A model generated the notes under the pieces. It worked only from the letters and a program-made list of their open reading frames with translations. It had not been told where the DNA came from and made no database searches. Positions 13,101-28,100 of a stretch of 64,000 bases of DNA are shown one piece after another. The position numbers and the translations under genes are program-made. Source of the DNA: Haliotis asinina (taxonomy: Eukaryota > Mollusca > Gastropoda > Lepetellida > Haliotidae); NCBI RefSeq assembly GCF_037392515.1, contig NC_090285.1:1553501-1617500 (forward strand), in the 5' to 3' direction. The stretch's first letter is position 1. Every line of letters starts with the position of its first letter.

Positions 13101-16100
13101 ATATATGTTGCTGTACATATGTTGCTGTATATATGTCGCTGTATATATGTCGCTGTATATATGTTGCTGTACATATGTTGCTGTACATATGTCGCTGTAT
13201 ATATGTTGCTGTATATATGTTGCTGTACATATGTTGTGGTATATGATGCATGTTGCTGCATATTCTGTCATATGGTATGAGTTGTTGTATAATATATATA
13301 TTCTGCAGTGTCGTATATAGTGTCATGCAGGCAACAATAGTGTATTTTCACTGATGAATGTATCTAGGGATGGATTAACATTAGTTCTTAAAACAAATTA
13401 CAATTTATTTGTCTTTTATGGTGTGCTGGCATAATCTGTGAGAATCTATGAAGGTCAGAGAGGGTTAATTACATTTTGGGAGCTGATAAAACCGAATCCA
13501 GATATTTCTAGAATCAGAGGCCATACTAAATCCAAGTGTAAAACTTGGATCATAAAGTATTTGGGACTGACTCATACATCAGATCAGAACATTGATAATT
13601 TTCAGTTTGACTGTACAATAATGAATCTAGAGCTCCAGTAAGTAATTTCTCCACTTACTTGAGACCAACTTTGACAAAGTCCAACCACTCAACCAGAATC
13701 TTGTCTGTGTTTGCCACACTTTTAGCATTCTGAAAAATAACCACATCATGACTTTGATAAAAAATTTCAAGCATCAAGATTATAAGATGCTGTATTGACA
13801 TGTGATAAAGTCAATACCTGTATCACCTGAGCTCTGACTTTGTGAGTGTACTCACCTGTACCACCTGAGCTCTGACCTTGAAAATGTATTCACCTGTACC
13901 ACCTGAGCTGTGACCTTGAGAGTGTGTTAACATGTATTACCTGAGCTACAACCTTGAGAGTGAAGTCACCTGTCATCTGTATCACCTGACCTCTGACCTT
14001 GAAAATGTGCTAGCCTGTATCACCTGAGCCTTGACCTTGAGAGTGTGCTTACCTGTATCATTTGAGCTACGACCTTGAGAGTCTTCTCACCTGTATAACC
14101 TGGGCCATGACCTGGAGCATGTAATCCTCTACTTTTTGGTCCCTCCCATGTTTCCTCCCTGCACTCAGTACAAGTGTCCTCGTCAGGAGTCCAAGGAGAT
14201 CCCCTGTCCATGTGTCCCCCTTCACCTTGACAGTTGACATCTGCCGGCGGTACAAGCACACCAACACCTCCAGATGGCCTCTCTGGGTGTCCTCATAGCC
14301 ATACAGACCTGATGACAACTCAGACAAAATCTTGGTTGCCTTCTTCTCCTCTGTAAACATATTGATGTGATTACGATAGTTTCCTTTGTTTGATATCAGC
14401 ATCCATGGTTTGTACCTGTTGCAATCCCCGTCAGTTTCTTAAGCAAGTTGATCAACAAGCATTGTTTAACAGTGCAACGAGTTCTTCAGTTCTTCTTTTA
14501 TTGAGTCAGGACCAGGGAAACAATGTAAGCATGGGTTGATGTACCGTCAATGTTTGTTTATGTTTCCTGAGCCCAAAAGGCGAGAGGATCATAAACAAAC
14601 ATTGACGGTACATCACATTATGGGCCCCAAGTATATATCTTACTAAACACCTCAATGTCAATTTTGAACCGTTTGAAGCATGGGTATCAAACCGCACACT
14701 TCAGCCAACCTCTGTGAATCAAAAGATTCAAAACTTGCCACTTGCTGTTTTTCCCGCAGGTACTGTCTTAGTACCGTCACTGCAGTATAATTCTCTTCTT
14801 AATATTTACAGTGACTACATTAGAACATTTTGTCAAAATTCGAACAAACCTGTAGAGGTTGCAGATTCTTGTGAATAGAGTCCTCCTTGGGGTACTTATA
14901 AGCATTTAAATGTTCTTTAAATTTAAAAACGTGCTCGGTCGGCTCCAAATAGCCGCGGAGCAGATCTCCTCAATGGGCCAGGCAGACGCATATGCCTTAG
15001 ACGTCGCCACAGCCCTAAACGAATAAGCTTTCAAACCCTCGGGGGGTATACGACCTTCCGAGGTGTATCCCATACAAATGGCAGAGACAAGCCACCTAGA
15101 TATGATCTGCTTGCTTGCCGGAAGGCCAGCCTTGCCACCACCATAACAGCAGAACAATTGATCATTCTTCCTAATGTTCTTTGTTCGTTTGATATAAGCC
15201 TTAACATCTAAGACGTGAGCACGTCAAAGAGAGGTACCAGGTGGCGAAGTCTGCGTGAAAGCAGGGAGCTCAATAGGCACCGTTACATGAAAGGTGCCAT
15301 CTCTCTTAGGACGGTAAGTATCTGGCAATTGGATGCTCACTCTGTCTTTGTGAAACACTGTTAATTCTGGGTTGGCGAACAAAGCATGTATGTCGCCCAC
15401 CAACCTGCCAGAAGTTACCGCCACAAGAAAAGCAGTCTTCCATGTCAACAGCTGGAGGGAAAGAGCCGACAGGTTGTGAAGAAGAGGACCGGACAACCGA
15501 TCAAGAATGACTGGCAAGTCCCACGGGGGACTAATCTGCTGGACAGACAGACGGATTCTGTCCACGCCTGCATGGAAGCACTGAACTAGAGGGTGCTGCC
15601 CCAATAATGCACCGTCAACAGGAATGTGGAAGGTAGATATTGCCGTGGAGTAATCTCTAACTGTAGAAGCGGCCAGATTCTCCAACACAGATACTAGATC
15701 TGCAGAAAAGGGATCGAGAATCCCCCTGTCGACACACCAGCGCGCATAACAGGTCCATCTATCCTCATACTGAACGTTTGTCGAATCCCTCCGTGAAGCC
15801 AGAATTGTGTCTGCAACTGGTGCAGGAATTCCTCTCGCATGGAGGTGATTCCGGACAGCGGCCAGGCCATCCACTGAATCCTGGGATTCGGGTGCGGCGC
15901 TCCGTTCTGTGATAGCAAGTCCGGTCAAAAGGGTAATAGTACAGGAGGCCGAGCCAGAAACCTGAGAATTACCGGAAACCAGCTTTGAGCCGACCAAAGC
16001 AATGCCAGAAGCACAAGTAGCCAAGCTGGTTATGCGGCCAGCTGCGAGAGGTCTCGTGAGATCAGAGGAACTGGTGGGAACGCCCACAGCACTCCGTCCA

Positions 16101-19100
16101 ATCAAGCAGAAAGGAGTCGTTGGCTATCGCTCTCGGATCCGATATCCTTGAGCAAAACACAGGAATCTGATTCATTGCCCCAGAGGCAAACAGATCTACC
16201 TGGAACGACCCGAACAACTGGGAAATCCTATCACGCTACTCGGACAGGGGACTCTTGCCATAAAGCGAACCTGCCGAGGGCGTTACCGAAACCGAACATG
16301 AGGGAACAAAGGGAGTAAGAAGGGTCGAGACACTTGGAAAGCCCCTGCTGGAGCCCGAACTTGGTCGCCTGGGCACCTGAAAAGAGCCCCCCCACCGGAG
16401 GGTTACTCGACAGCCCAGGGATAGGATGGGGTGCCGATGCCCCCAGTGGCTGGGCAGCGCTAGCAACCCTGGTCTTCTTGGCTGACCCCTCCGAGGAGGA
16501 AGCTGCACTCTTTTTCTTGTGCAAACGCTTAGAAGGAGGATCCTGAGCCCAAATATCCCACCCCGCCTTAAGCAGGTTGGAGTAGAACAAAAAGTCTGCA
16601 TGGCTTGACTTTCTAGTTAGGGGAGTAAATCCTGCACAAACGTCACATGTCTGGTCATCATGGTGACACTCGACAAGACACCTCAAGCATGCATCATGGA
16701 GGTCTTTGGCAGGAATGGATGATATGCATGTTGAGCAGGGTTTAAACTGCAAGACAACAAATAACCCCTAGTGTTGTGTAATGTAACAATGATGAAACAA
16801 AACATGCATGGGTGCAAAGCTAACTAACTAGTACTACCTACGTAGAAAAGTTAAAAGCTACGTGTCACTACACCATAATTTACAACAAACACAAAGGTGA
16901 AGTAAATATGTGTATAATATATAGTAAAACGAATGAAACAGTATAGCTGAACAAACGCTTACTTAAAAAGACCACCAGAAAAACTTAAAAGTTTTGACGG
17001 GAAAAAGCTTACCGTCCTCCATCTTGCCAGCCAAGTCTAACCGACAGGGACAGAAAAAGTCACAACATTTTAGACAAGTATACTGTAAAAAATGATTCAT
17101 AGAGCGCCCATATGTCTAATAAAGAAACCATATATACAGTTTGAGTCTCTGAGGTACTCATCCTTGAACTTGTCTTTTGCTAAATATGCAAGAACTTCGG
17201 AGAACGTCTGAGCATGTCTTCACAGGCGTGCGACAGAAAAGGAAGCTTAAGTGTTTGGCTTGAGGCTATAGCCTATGGGTTACTTGGTCTTGGCTGTCAT
17301 GGGACCAGGGGCCCTGTAGGGGTGGTCTCACAAGACAAAAACGATGTTTTTTGTTTTGTACATATTTTTATTTCAAAAATATGGTTACAACTGTCGCAAG
17401 AATTTAAAGAACATTTAAATGCTTATAAGTACCCCAAGGAGGATCTCTACGAAAAAGAATTATTTATTGGAATGTGAGCCAAATCTTTTCATAGTCATCG
17501 CTACATTTTGCAGACGACAGAAGCAAAACAGATTTAGAGTTATCTGCCTTCCATCAATTTGTATTCGGAAAATACTGGTAATTTCCATAAATCATGCTTA
17601 ATTCAATGTTATTTGAGAAAAAGAAGAACTACCAAGAAGTACCAAATAAGTTGTCATTGGCAGCGGGGTACACTGCAATATACCTCACTTAAAATAGAAG
17701 AGCGCTTAGCCAATCAGAAAATGACATTTATGTGTGAGGTATGATAAATGGCATTATCATCACGCAAGAAAGAGAACTGACAAAGAAGCCTGGAATTTTC
17801 GTAAAACCAACATTCCTTCCAATTGGTCAAACAGATGCCATCTATCACACTACTTGCATTACAAAACATTCCCACTTAAAAAAAAAAGTTCATTGCAGTA
17901 CAATTACTGTAAATGCTTAAGATCATGATTTCATGTTTTGGCTACAATCACCATCCACTTGCAGAAATCACTTGTAGGCCAAGACCACTGTAAACAACAG
18001 TGGAAACTAACAGAAAACAGTGTGATTTGTGGTGACACTTGAACGTCAAGGAGAGAGATCAAAGACTGAACCTGGAAGGAATGGTGGATCTTAAGTGTTC
18101 CCGCACAGACTCACCAATACAGTTCTCCTGGATAAGAGTACAGACAACGTTAATGACAGCAGCATCTGTCTCGGTGAGAAGGTCTGCAGTGCTGGTCAGG
18201 TACATCTTCTCCACTGTTTTCTCACACTGAAGGCTACTAGGGCTCTGGTCTGGAATGTGATGGAATAACAGATACAATTTCACTCATGCTAATCCATAAA
18301 CACCAAGGATTTGTTTGATGAGAAATTCAGGACATACATATGCCTTACCACATAAGACAGAATGTGAAACAGACATTCCCTTTAAGGATGGGCTATGGGC
18401 ACTTTCACTGCAAATGTCTAAGGCAAGAGTTCTGTTCTTCCAGCTGCTACTCTCAAGCTTTAATAACATAAAAGATTCCTGTATACATGCCTAAAGTGTC
18501 CCCTAGTCTTTCCTGACCCATCACACTAATCTGGAACTATGTCAGAGGAATTAAGCAAAACAGTACCTGACTCCTTCCTTCCTACCAGACGCAGGTAGGT
18601 CGCGATGACCTCACCATAGAGTCCCCTGTCCTCCCTCACTCGATCTGCAGATCTCAGCAGCCAGTCCTCAAACTCCATCCTCAGCACCATGTTCTGGCAC
18701 AATATTCTTGTAACCATAGCAACTCGACCACTGGTTAAGTTATCAAGCATATAGTTCCACAGCTCACTACTCACAGCCAGACAATAAGCAGGTTGGATTT
18801 TCAATAAATTACGACAAAAATCCTCCAAAAATTCATCTCTGGATGCGGTCATCAAATCCATCAAGGTTGATACTTTTGCAAATGGCAGGAGTTGTCTCCC
18901 TTTAGACCTCTCTTGCAATTCAGCAAGTGATTTTGTGGCCAGATTTATCACAAGCTCACCAGCTTTGGAAAGTTTCTTTGATTTACCCTTTGATACAAGA
19001 ACACTGGATGGAAACTCCAGCAGCTGTTCCAAGAATCTGCTGAAATAGCCAGCAGGGTCTAAGAATGGTATGAGAGCTTCCACACACCGGAACAGAAGCT

Positions 19101-22100
19101 GTCGAGATTCTGTGCTGGATTCTGTAAGAACAGCCTGTAATGACTTTAAAACCTGTTCTGCATACACACTGAAAATGTTCCTCAAGGCAGGGTCTCCCGC
19201 AATATCCTTCAGGTTCATCAGCAGCGCCATCATCTGCTCGGTAATGAGAGAGTCAACATCCAATATTTGGGTGGAGCTGGACCCAAGGAAGGCTGCTTTC
19301 AGTGTTGGGTGTTGGAATATTGTCTGGAGGACACTGGTCAACATGTCCTGGCCAGACTTATGACTGGCCTCAAGTATCTCAAACTCAGCTGATATTTCCC
19401 CACTTTCTTTGGACTTGGTATCTTGGGAATACAAGAGCATCTTCCTCACAACAACTTTCAGAAGGTTGAAGTATGTGATGAGTGATGTCTCGGCAGAGCT
19501 CTCCATCTTTGGAAGAAGAAATGCTATGATCATTTTGTGAACTGAAACTGAAAGGCTAATATTCATTCTCATAATTGAAAATTAAAACAATAGAGTTTTT
19601 AACACCCAAAGAACATGTTCCATGAAGTGTCAGAAGAAACAGATCATGAAATTTTCCTTGAACATTTTAACATGACTTAAATGCTATTACAATGACAGTG
19701 ACTCTTAAAAGTTACTTAAGTCTTTTTATCAGAGTGAACATTACTGGTTATTAGTTTGAACTAAGTCGTTATATTTCGTTTTAGGATTTCCTCCCACCAG
19801 CTGAGATCTATCACTAGCGTAAATGTTCTACCTGCTGCAAGTTGTGCACAGTGTGCCTGACACACAGAAGTAGTTGTTGAGCCAGCAGTACTAACTCGCT
19901 CACACCAACACTCTCCACAGCGGACACCAGGGAGTCTGTCAACTTGTCAGCCACATGGGGGTCACTCCACAGCACCTGCACCAGCACAGCGGGGTTGGAT
20001 GAACTTCTGTCAGACTTCAGTGGCTTCCAAGGCTGATACAAATGATCAAGGTCCTCATTCTCCTTAATATTCAAACTACAGGGGTGGAAATAGCTTTTTG
20101 AGAAAGAGGTTGCACTCTGGATCTGCCTATGGAATACACATATTTAACTGGGACATTACCTGCTAATATCTCAAGCCAACATTGTCATTAATGAATGGCT
20201 TGACCAAGAATACACATTCAACCAGATAAATGGTCTTCACTGTGGCTACATCCCAGCACTTTCACTACTGCTCTGATTATAAGTTGTTTGAAAATGGTAC
20301 CATGGGGATCATGTTGATAGGAGTGAATGTACTATGTCAATTGGTAGGTGAAATTTACTATCAAATGGCACTACTGGAATATCAACTATTTAATAGGAAA
20401 GACAAATTAAGCTCTACGAAAATAAATACTGACAGTGATATAGGCTGTCGAGTGTGGACCATGATTCACTTCATTAGAATTCACTGATATGCTGATCGCC
20501 AAGATACTGAGCCCAACCATTCGATCCACATAGACAAGCTCTATGCTGTGGGGACCAGTTCTTACTATTCATGAAAAAAGGTGCCTTCCTTATTTCCATC
20601 ATACCTTGGAACTGTGTATCCAGGAAGTGATGTACTGAGTGTGTCTGGAGCTGGCTGGCTTCTGTCTGTTCACTAGGGTGGCGTAAGCAGTTGGGTCCAC
20701 TTGAGTGTGGAAGATATCCAACATGGCAGCAGAGAAGTAGTCCAAAACTGATGCAAGATTGCAGGTATGAAAAACACATATCCTACATATTGTGACAGAG
20801 GTCATGTGCCTCTTTGATATGTACATGATTTAAAGCAACTTTCACTGACACACACAGCTGTCCCTTACATATCTGTCACTAACACAACTTTCACTGACTC
20901 ACATCTGTCACTGACTCACACATATCTGTCACTGATGCACATATATGTCACTGACTAACAACTGTCAATAACATATCTGTTACTGACAAATATCTGTCAA
21001 TGACTCTCATCTGTCACTGAATGACACATCTGTCAGTGACACACACATACATCTGTCACTGATTCACCCATGTCAGACTCACAAACATCTGTCACAGAGT
21101 CATACGTATCTTTTACTGAATCAAACACGTCTCTCACTGACACACATCTATCACAGACTCGCACACATCTGTCACTGACACACACACACATCTGTCACTG
21201 ACACACATCTGTCACTGACCTCCTTTGTTGTTGATGTATTGGGCATCTGTGTTCAACATTTCCAAGCCAATCAGTGTGAGTGGACTGAAGGGGAACCTGC
21301 CATTCAGAGGACATATAGATTATCAAGTGTGTGTCTTTCAGGATGGTTAATATTCTGCATTAGGAATAATCTGTCCATTTAGCAAGTCTTGACAAGCCAA
21401 ATACGTAGTGTTTATTCCTAATGCAGTAATGCCTTGAGTCACAAGCCTTGTGACATAATTTTCTCCTGATCACTCGGATGACTGTGCTAGGTCATTCAGT
21501 TCCCAGTAAGTCTTAGGTTAAAGGGGCACTGATGCGGAGCAGTTTCCGTGGACTGGTGTAAACTTTTGTTATTGTTTTTCTCCCGTGAGTACCCGGATGA
21601 TATCCCAGCATTCGTGACTGGTTCGTGACCTCTGCTGCGCAGTCCGTAAGCACAATTGATAGTTTAATTATGGACAGATCAACTTAGGTGAAGTTATTTT
21701 TACTTCATTACAAATGTATTATGAAAACAAATAAAACACTTTGAAGGTTAATCATCTGCCAGTGGTAGAAATGGTAAAAAACTATTAGGACGGAAAAATA
21801 ACGAAGCCAATGTACGTCTCTATATTTTGTCTCATAACCCTTATTAGTTTATTGTCATATTTGTATGATTCTGAAAATTAATAAAAGAACACACGATCTG
21901 CTTATACTCATAGTAAATTTCTAACTTAACAGCAACATTTATACATTGTATAGATTGCCAATGTGGATCCTATTTCACACACGTACGCGACCTAGTTTGT
22001 GTTTTCTGTCATACAGATTCTGCTGAATGCTACAACAAATAAATTAAAACAAAATGCAAATAATGAATGTAAAACAGACTAATTTTATAGCAACAATGTC

Positions 22101-25100
22101 AGGCTACTACCTTGTTCAGGAATGTATCCATCAATATCCACGTAAAAGATAACTTTACGACAGGGTGTAGTCATCTACACACACTGCCTTTTGACAAATC
22201 CGCTAGAAAATAAAAGTAATTAATCAATCAGTGTGTTATCGGTTAATCCTTTGATCGATGTTTGTTTTTGTATCTCAGCTGATAAACCCTCTTGCATCAC
22301 TTACATACACATATTACATAACATACAATACATTTGCCATTACAGACCTTAATTTATAATGTTGAGTATTTACTCCAGACAGGAGAAATGCCAAATGGGA
22401 ACCTTTGTTGAGTAACCGAAGTGGTGTTACTACTAATTATACCTGTTATAAATTAATTAATTGACCATCCAGAGAATGATGACAAATAACACGTGTAGGT
22501 TTACACCATCAAACGCGAGTTACAGCAAGGAAGATGTAATCTGTGTGTCGCATGCAGCCTGAAAACACTTATGGGCCGAAACTGTTTTGAGGATCCCAGC
22601 GGAATTTCGTTACATAAGTAATACATACAGGCATTTGCTGTGTACTTGGGTAAATAGGTGAAATAAGGGGGTTTTTTTTACGTAAGAAAATTGTCAGATT
22701 TCTCTACCAAAGGCAAAGTCGTCGTTTATTGTTTACGAATTCAAATAAATCAACTGTGTGTTTTTATTATCATAAATAATAAACCATTGTAGCTACCATA
22801 GCTACCAAAATTTACGTATGATATTTGCTATCACAGCTGAACCAACACTCAAAACTACCTAAATATAAAGCTTTGCAATCTTCCGTACTGAAACAAATGG
22901 CTTATGGCTTGCTACGTGCCTGTAGACATAATATTTTCATGTAACATGATTAAATATCGAGGTTAAAAACACAGAAATAGGATCAAATTGGATCAGTAAC
23001 TATACCATCCAAGCATCCGAAAAGAACTACACTGCTGAGATATTTGGCTACGATCAGACAAGGAGTACCATGGATATTTTTAAATAATGGCATATGATGG
23101 GCATCCGGCCTCCTGACTGTTTAGGTGAAGAAATTCTGCTAATATGGACAGGAGCCCAGTTCCTTTGTCCGTCACGGTCGAAGGAGCGGGTGCTGACCAA
23201 TTTGCTGTTTGGTTTCGTGAATAGACTGTTGGCGAGAAACATTATTCGCTCCGCATCAGTGCCCCTTTAAAAGATGTATTGTTGTCAACAATGTTGTCAG
23301 TCTTTGCTTACCTTTGAAATATAACAACAAATGTGTGTGGAACTTCAGAAACCTTCAATTAACCTTTGGAATTTCTATCTTTGCTTTGTAATCTAATCCA
23401 CCCATCTGGGATCCAAACATTGACAGTACTGTAACCATGGCCATCATTCCAGACATGATCGGCGAACCTTGATGCCATGTTTGTATACACTGTGAAATTA
23501 GTTCCTAAAATTTGCATATGACCCCTCGTTGCATATGCAATGATATCCATATATGACCCAAACGGATACCTAAAATATCTGTTGGCTTTATCCTCCTGAG
23601 AATGCTATCCATTGGATAATTACTTCAAGTATCACCAGGATGTGCCGAAAATAACCTAACACATCATAACTTGTCTTGGACACATCAAATTTCCAAGTCT
23701 CTGGATTCATTTATCATGAAGCTTAAAGGGGCAGTCATATCTCACAATTCTTGTCAACCCTGCTGGCACAAGGCTGTAGGATACAAGCATGTAATGTACA
23801 CATCATGTATATGTCTCAAGTTGTAGACTGCAGTATGTCAGCAGCTAGATCCTGTCATCTCATGGGCATGGGATGCTTCTAAATTCCTCCTACATTATCA
23901 GTGACATACCTATTTTGAGTTGGTCGCTTATCAGACTTCTCTATTTCCACATCTTTGTTTGTTGACGAGTCCCAATCTTCTCCCAAATCCATAGCTAAGA
24001 TCTCTGAAATGAAGATACTACATTTGTTAGTAACCCGTCTTTCCGGCAGTCGGCACAGGGAACACACCACAGTTATACCACAACCAATATGTTTATATGA
24101 TGTGAAGGTAATCTTTCTTAAACTGCCATGTTTGCTCACTCAAGACAATGACTTTAAAACCATTAGAGACCATATAATCTTGGACTGAGTAAACAATGGA
24201 ATAAATATATGTCCATAGCAAACAACACAAAGCCTGAACATATGCCATGAGCATTGCTTGTATTTCATCAGGTCTTCCAATATAAAAGATCGACCTTCAC
24301 CACTGAGCTACTCATATACACAAGGGGACTTGAGATGAAAACCATAGTTTCACACACTGTACCAAACTTGGGATTCAAACTTGACACTTCGAATGATACA
24401 CAAACACATGATCCATCAGGCTAGCCAAGTCTGATCACCTTCACAGCATGGACACCTGACATTACAATTCTCACCTGTGATTGTCTTCTCCTCCGTCTGG
24501 ATTCCGGGGTCTGCTTGCTGTAGGTAATCTACAGCGACCCCGGCCATGATGTCTGTCACTCGGTCCATGTAGGGGTAGGGGTTGCTTACAAACATGGTCA
24601 TCATTCTGGCAGTGAAGTCCACTACATCTGTTTCCATGGTAATGGCAAGATGACGCAGCCATATGGCCAGTTCCTGGTCCTGGTCTTGGAAGAGTCCAGT
24701 ACTCTGCAGCAGCTAAAGACAGAGTCAAATACTTCACATGACATCACAGAGTACAGCGTAGCTCACTTTCTCAATTGTAGACCCATGAAGATCCGGGTTA
24801 GAATTGATCTTCAGTATCCTATTCCTGTTGTAAAAGCTGGCTAACGAGATTGTCTGGTCACGCAGCCAACTTGGTGACACCTGTCATCCTATGCTAATTG
24901 CATAGATGCCCACCCTATTTTGGGTTTAAGTATAATACTGGATGTCAAAAAGTGTATTTTAACCCCCAAAAGTGTAATACTTGTTTTCCAGTTGCTTTGA
25001 TATAGTGCAAGTTTTCACAAAACGAATATTCTAGACAGAAATACATGACACCCATCATTATCAAACTCCAAGCATCAAATATTATTGGTCAGGTGACTCA

Positions 25101-28100
25101 AGATACTTTAATTCCTTACAAATTAATTGGAATGAGCTTGATTCTAAGAATAAGTGATTTCTATCTGTGTAAGGCCATTTTGTAACCCATACATTAGTGC
25201 GTTACACTTTTTTGAGAAATTTTATCCACATTATTCATTTTTCTAGAACCAGTAGAAAAGCGTAATTTTTGCATGTGAAGTGTCATGGCATGATTAACTG
25301 GTCAAAATTGTAATAATCACACGACAAGTGTAAGGGTTGGCATCTCTGTAATTGCGTAGATCGATGCTCGTGTTGTGGATCACTGGTTTGTCTGGCCAGA
25401 TTTGATTTTTTACAGACTGCCACCATACAGCTGAAATATCGCTCAATGTGACATTAAACAAAACACAAACCAAACCTACAAACCAAGAACCTAAATTGTA
25501 TATAACAAATGTTCTTGACAAAGGGCTTTAAGAAGACAAGGGTGATAACTCTAAATAACACTGTAGAGCACCTACCTCTCCCACCAGGTGTTGTGTGACT
25601 TCCTTCAGCTTCCGGCTGGCGGACACCTTGGTGGTCATCTCCAGCAGCAGATACATCAGACTGTGCCGCGCGGCATTCTGGAACATCATCACATGTCAAA
25701 GATGACCAACCACCAACAGCCATATCACACTGAATCATCATTGCAGTTTTTCTCACATATACGCGTTTTTACTGATGGCGGTTGATACTTCATTCAGTGA
25801 TTTGGCAAGAAATCCTACATCCTCACACACCTATTCTTGATGAATTGTCTAAAATGTCTCAACCAGTAGTCATCTGGTTTCAGGTCAAACACTGACATGT
25901 ATATCACAACCTCCCTCAAATAACTACATGGTTCACAGGGGGCTGTCCAGACAGTCAGATACCTCTTTAGCCCAAGGCAGCTGCCTGGCATTGGTTCCTG
26001 CAAGCAGCTTCAAAAGGTACAACTGGGGCAGCATCCTGTCCTCGTCTTCTCCTCTGTCAGTGACCTCCCTGACCCCCTCCAGGAGACTGCTGACATGGTT
26101 AGGGCTGTCAGACAACAGGGTGGGGATCATCTCCTGGTAGAGGCACATCACCTGTTGTAGCCTCACAATGTGCTTGATACTGGCCACGCAGGGAATATCT
26201 GACACAGACGATGGTGTGGGTATGTTACATTAGTACTTGATACTGGCCACAATGGGAATATCTAACACACATGATGGTGAGGTTATGTTACATTAGTACT
26301 TGATGCTGATCACGCAGGGAATATCTGACACAGATGATGGTGAGGTTATGTTACATTAGTACTTGATACTGGCCACACTAGGAGCATCTGACACAGATGA
26401 TGGTGAGGTTATGTTACATTAGTACTTGATAAACATTTTCATGTCCATTAAAAATCCCTATGACACTTGTAACTATTTTGATAATACAATATTTAAAAAA
26501 CAAAAAACTTGTTTTTGTCTTGTGGGACCACCTTTACAGGGCCCCCAGCAGCCAAGAGCAGGTAACTCTGGCCGTCTACCTCTCACCTCACTTTTCATGC
26601 TGAACGTATTAGACAGAATGAGGGGAGGCGGGTAGCCCTACCCCAAGGAAGACATTCTTCAAAGAATTCATAACCTCTACAGGTTTGTATAATTCTTTTA
26701 AGAAGAAGTCCTGCTTGGGGTACATATAAGCATTAAACACCCCTGAATGTAAACAATTGGGAGTGGTATTCTGTCTGACAGCACAGTCCATTTGATTGAA
26801 GTGCAAATCTACAAGCACAGAGAAACAGAAAAGGCACCAACCTGGTCACCTGACCGCTGATGTCAATCAAGGCAGGGGGTGTGACAAAGCTGACGACCCA
26901 TCTGTCAAACCTTATATGCCCCCTGGCCAGAAGTTGGGAAATCCCAAATGACAAGCCCCACCCACCCAAATCAAAGTTTGGAGACCTGGACGTATGGGAA
27001 ACTCGTCAAACTGAACCCTGTCCATACCGCATTAGCAAGCAAAGCAGGGAAATGGAAAGGCAAGTAAGGCATCCAGCCAAAGGGGGTGGGTGGGACTAAA
27101 AAACCATCACCAAATACCACCACCGACAAAATGGGAATGACTGAGTGCAAATAAGTATAGTCATCTGACAAAGCTTAATCAGTTTGAGTAAAGCTGTTCT
27201 GTCCACTGCATAGAACTGACTGACTGAACTGAGCAGTGTCTGTCCAGTTGGTAATGATGGATGATCGTGATCGACTCCAAATAGTCACTGACCAGATCCC
27301 CTCGATGGGCAGAGCTGTGGCATACTATTTTGAAGTGGCCACTGCTCTCAATGAGTGAGATTTCAACCCCTCTTGGGGAGATAAGCCTTTATGCATACAG
27401 GCCATGCAGCCTGCTGATACAATCTATTGGGATATCGTCTGTGTGTTAGCCGGATACCCAGCTTTGCCGCCACCACAACAGCAAAATAGCTGTTCCTCCT
27501 TAGAAATAAGGCTGTTCTCTTAATATAAACTTATAAAAACCTGTAGAGGTTATGAATTCTTTGAAGAATATCCTCCTTGTGGTATGTATAAGCATTTTCA
27601 TGTCCATTAAAAATCCCTATGACAGTTGTAACTATTTTGATAATAAAATATTTACAAAACAAAAAACTTGTTTTTGCCCCCTACAGCCAAGAGCAGGTAA
27701 CTCTGGCCGTCTACCTCGCACCTCACTTTTTATGCTGAACGTATCAGACAGAATAACGGGAGGCGGGTGGCCGTACCCCAAGGAGGACATTCTTCAAAGA
27801 ATTCATAACCTCTACAGGTTTGTATAATTCTTTTTCAGAAGAAGTCCTCCTTGGGGTACATATAAGCATTAAACAGACTCCCGAAGAGAAGCAATTGGCA
27901 GTGGTATTCTGTCTGACAGCACAGTCCATTCGATCGAAGTGCAAATCTACAACCACACGGAAATAGAAAAGGCACCAAACTGGTCACCTGACTGCTGATG
28001 TCAATCAAGGCGGGGATGTGACAAAGCTGAGGACCCGCTTGTCAAAGCTTACATGCCCATTGGCTAGAAGTTGGGAAATCCCAAATGACAAACCCCGCCC

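Noticed and set aside
12865-13326. Overlapping open frames on both strands rich in Tyr/Ile/Cys
   Set aside because: By-product of a 12-bp simple repeat; open in several frames and both strands at once.
20075-20076. Better-looking acceptor for URB1 exon 18 (CCTGTAG)
   Set aside because: It would put exon 18 out of frame with exon 17; the AG giving a start at 20062 keeps the phase.
23359-23580. 63-codon open frame just left of URB1 exon 15 as a candidate exon
   Set aside because: It does not resemble URB1, and the exon at 21220-21296 (FPFSPLTLIGLE) provides the conserved continuation in the right phase.
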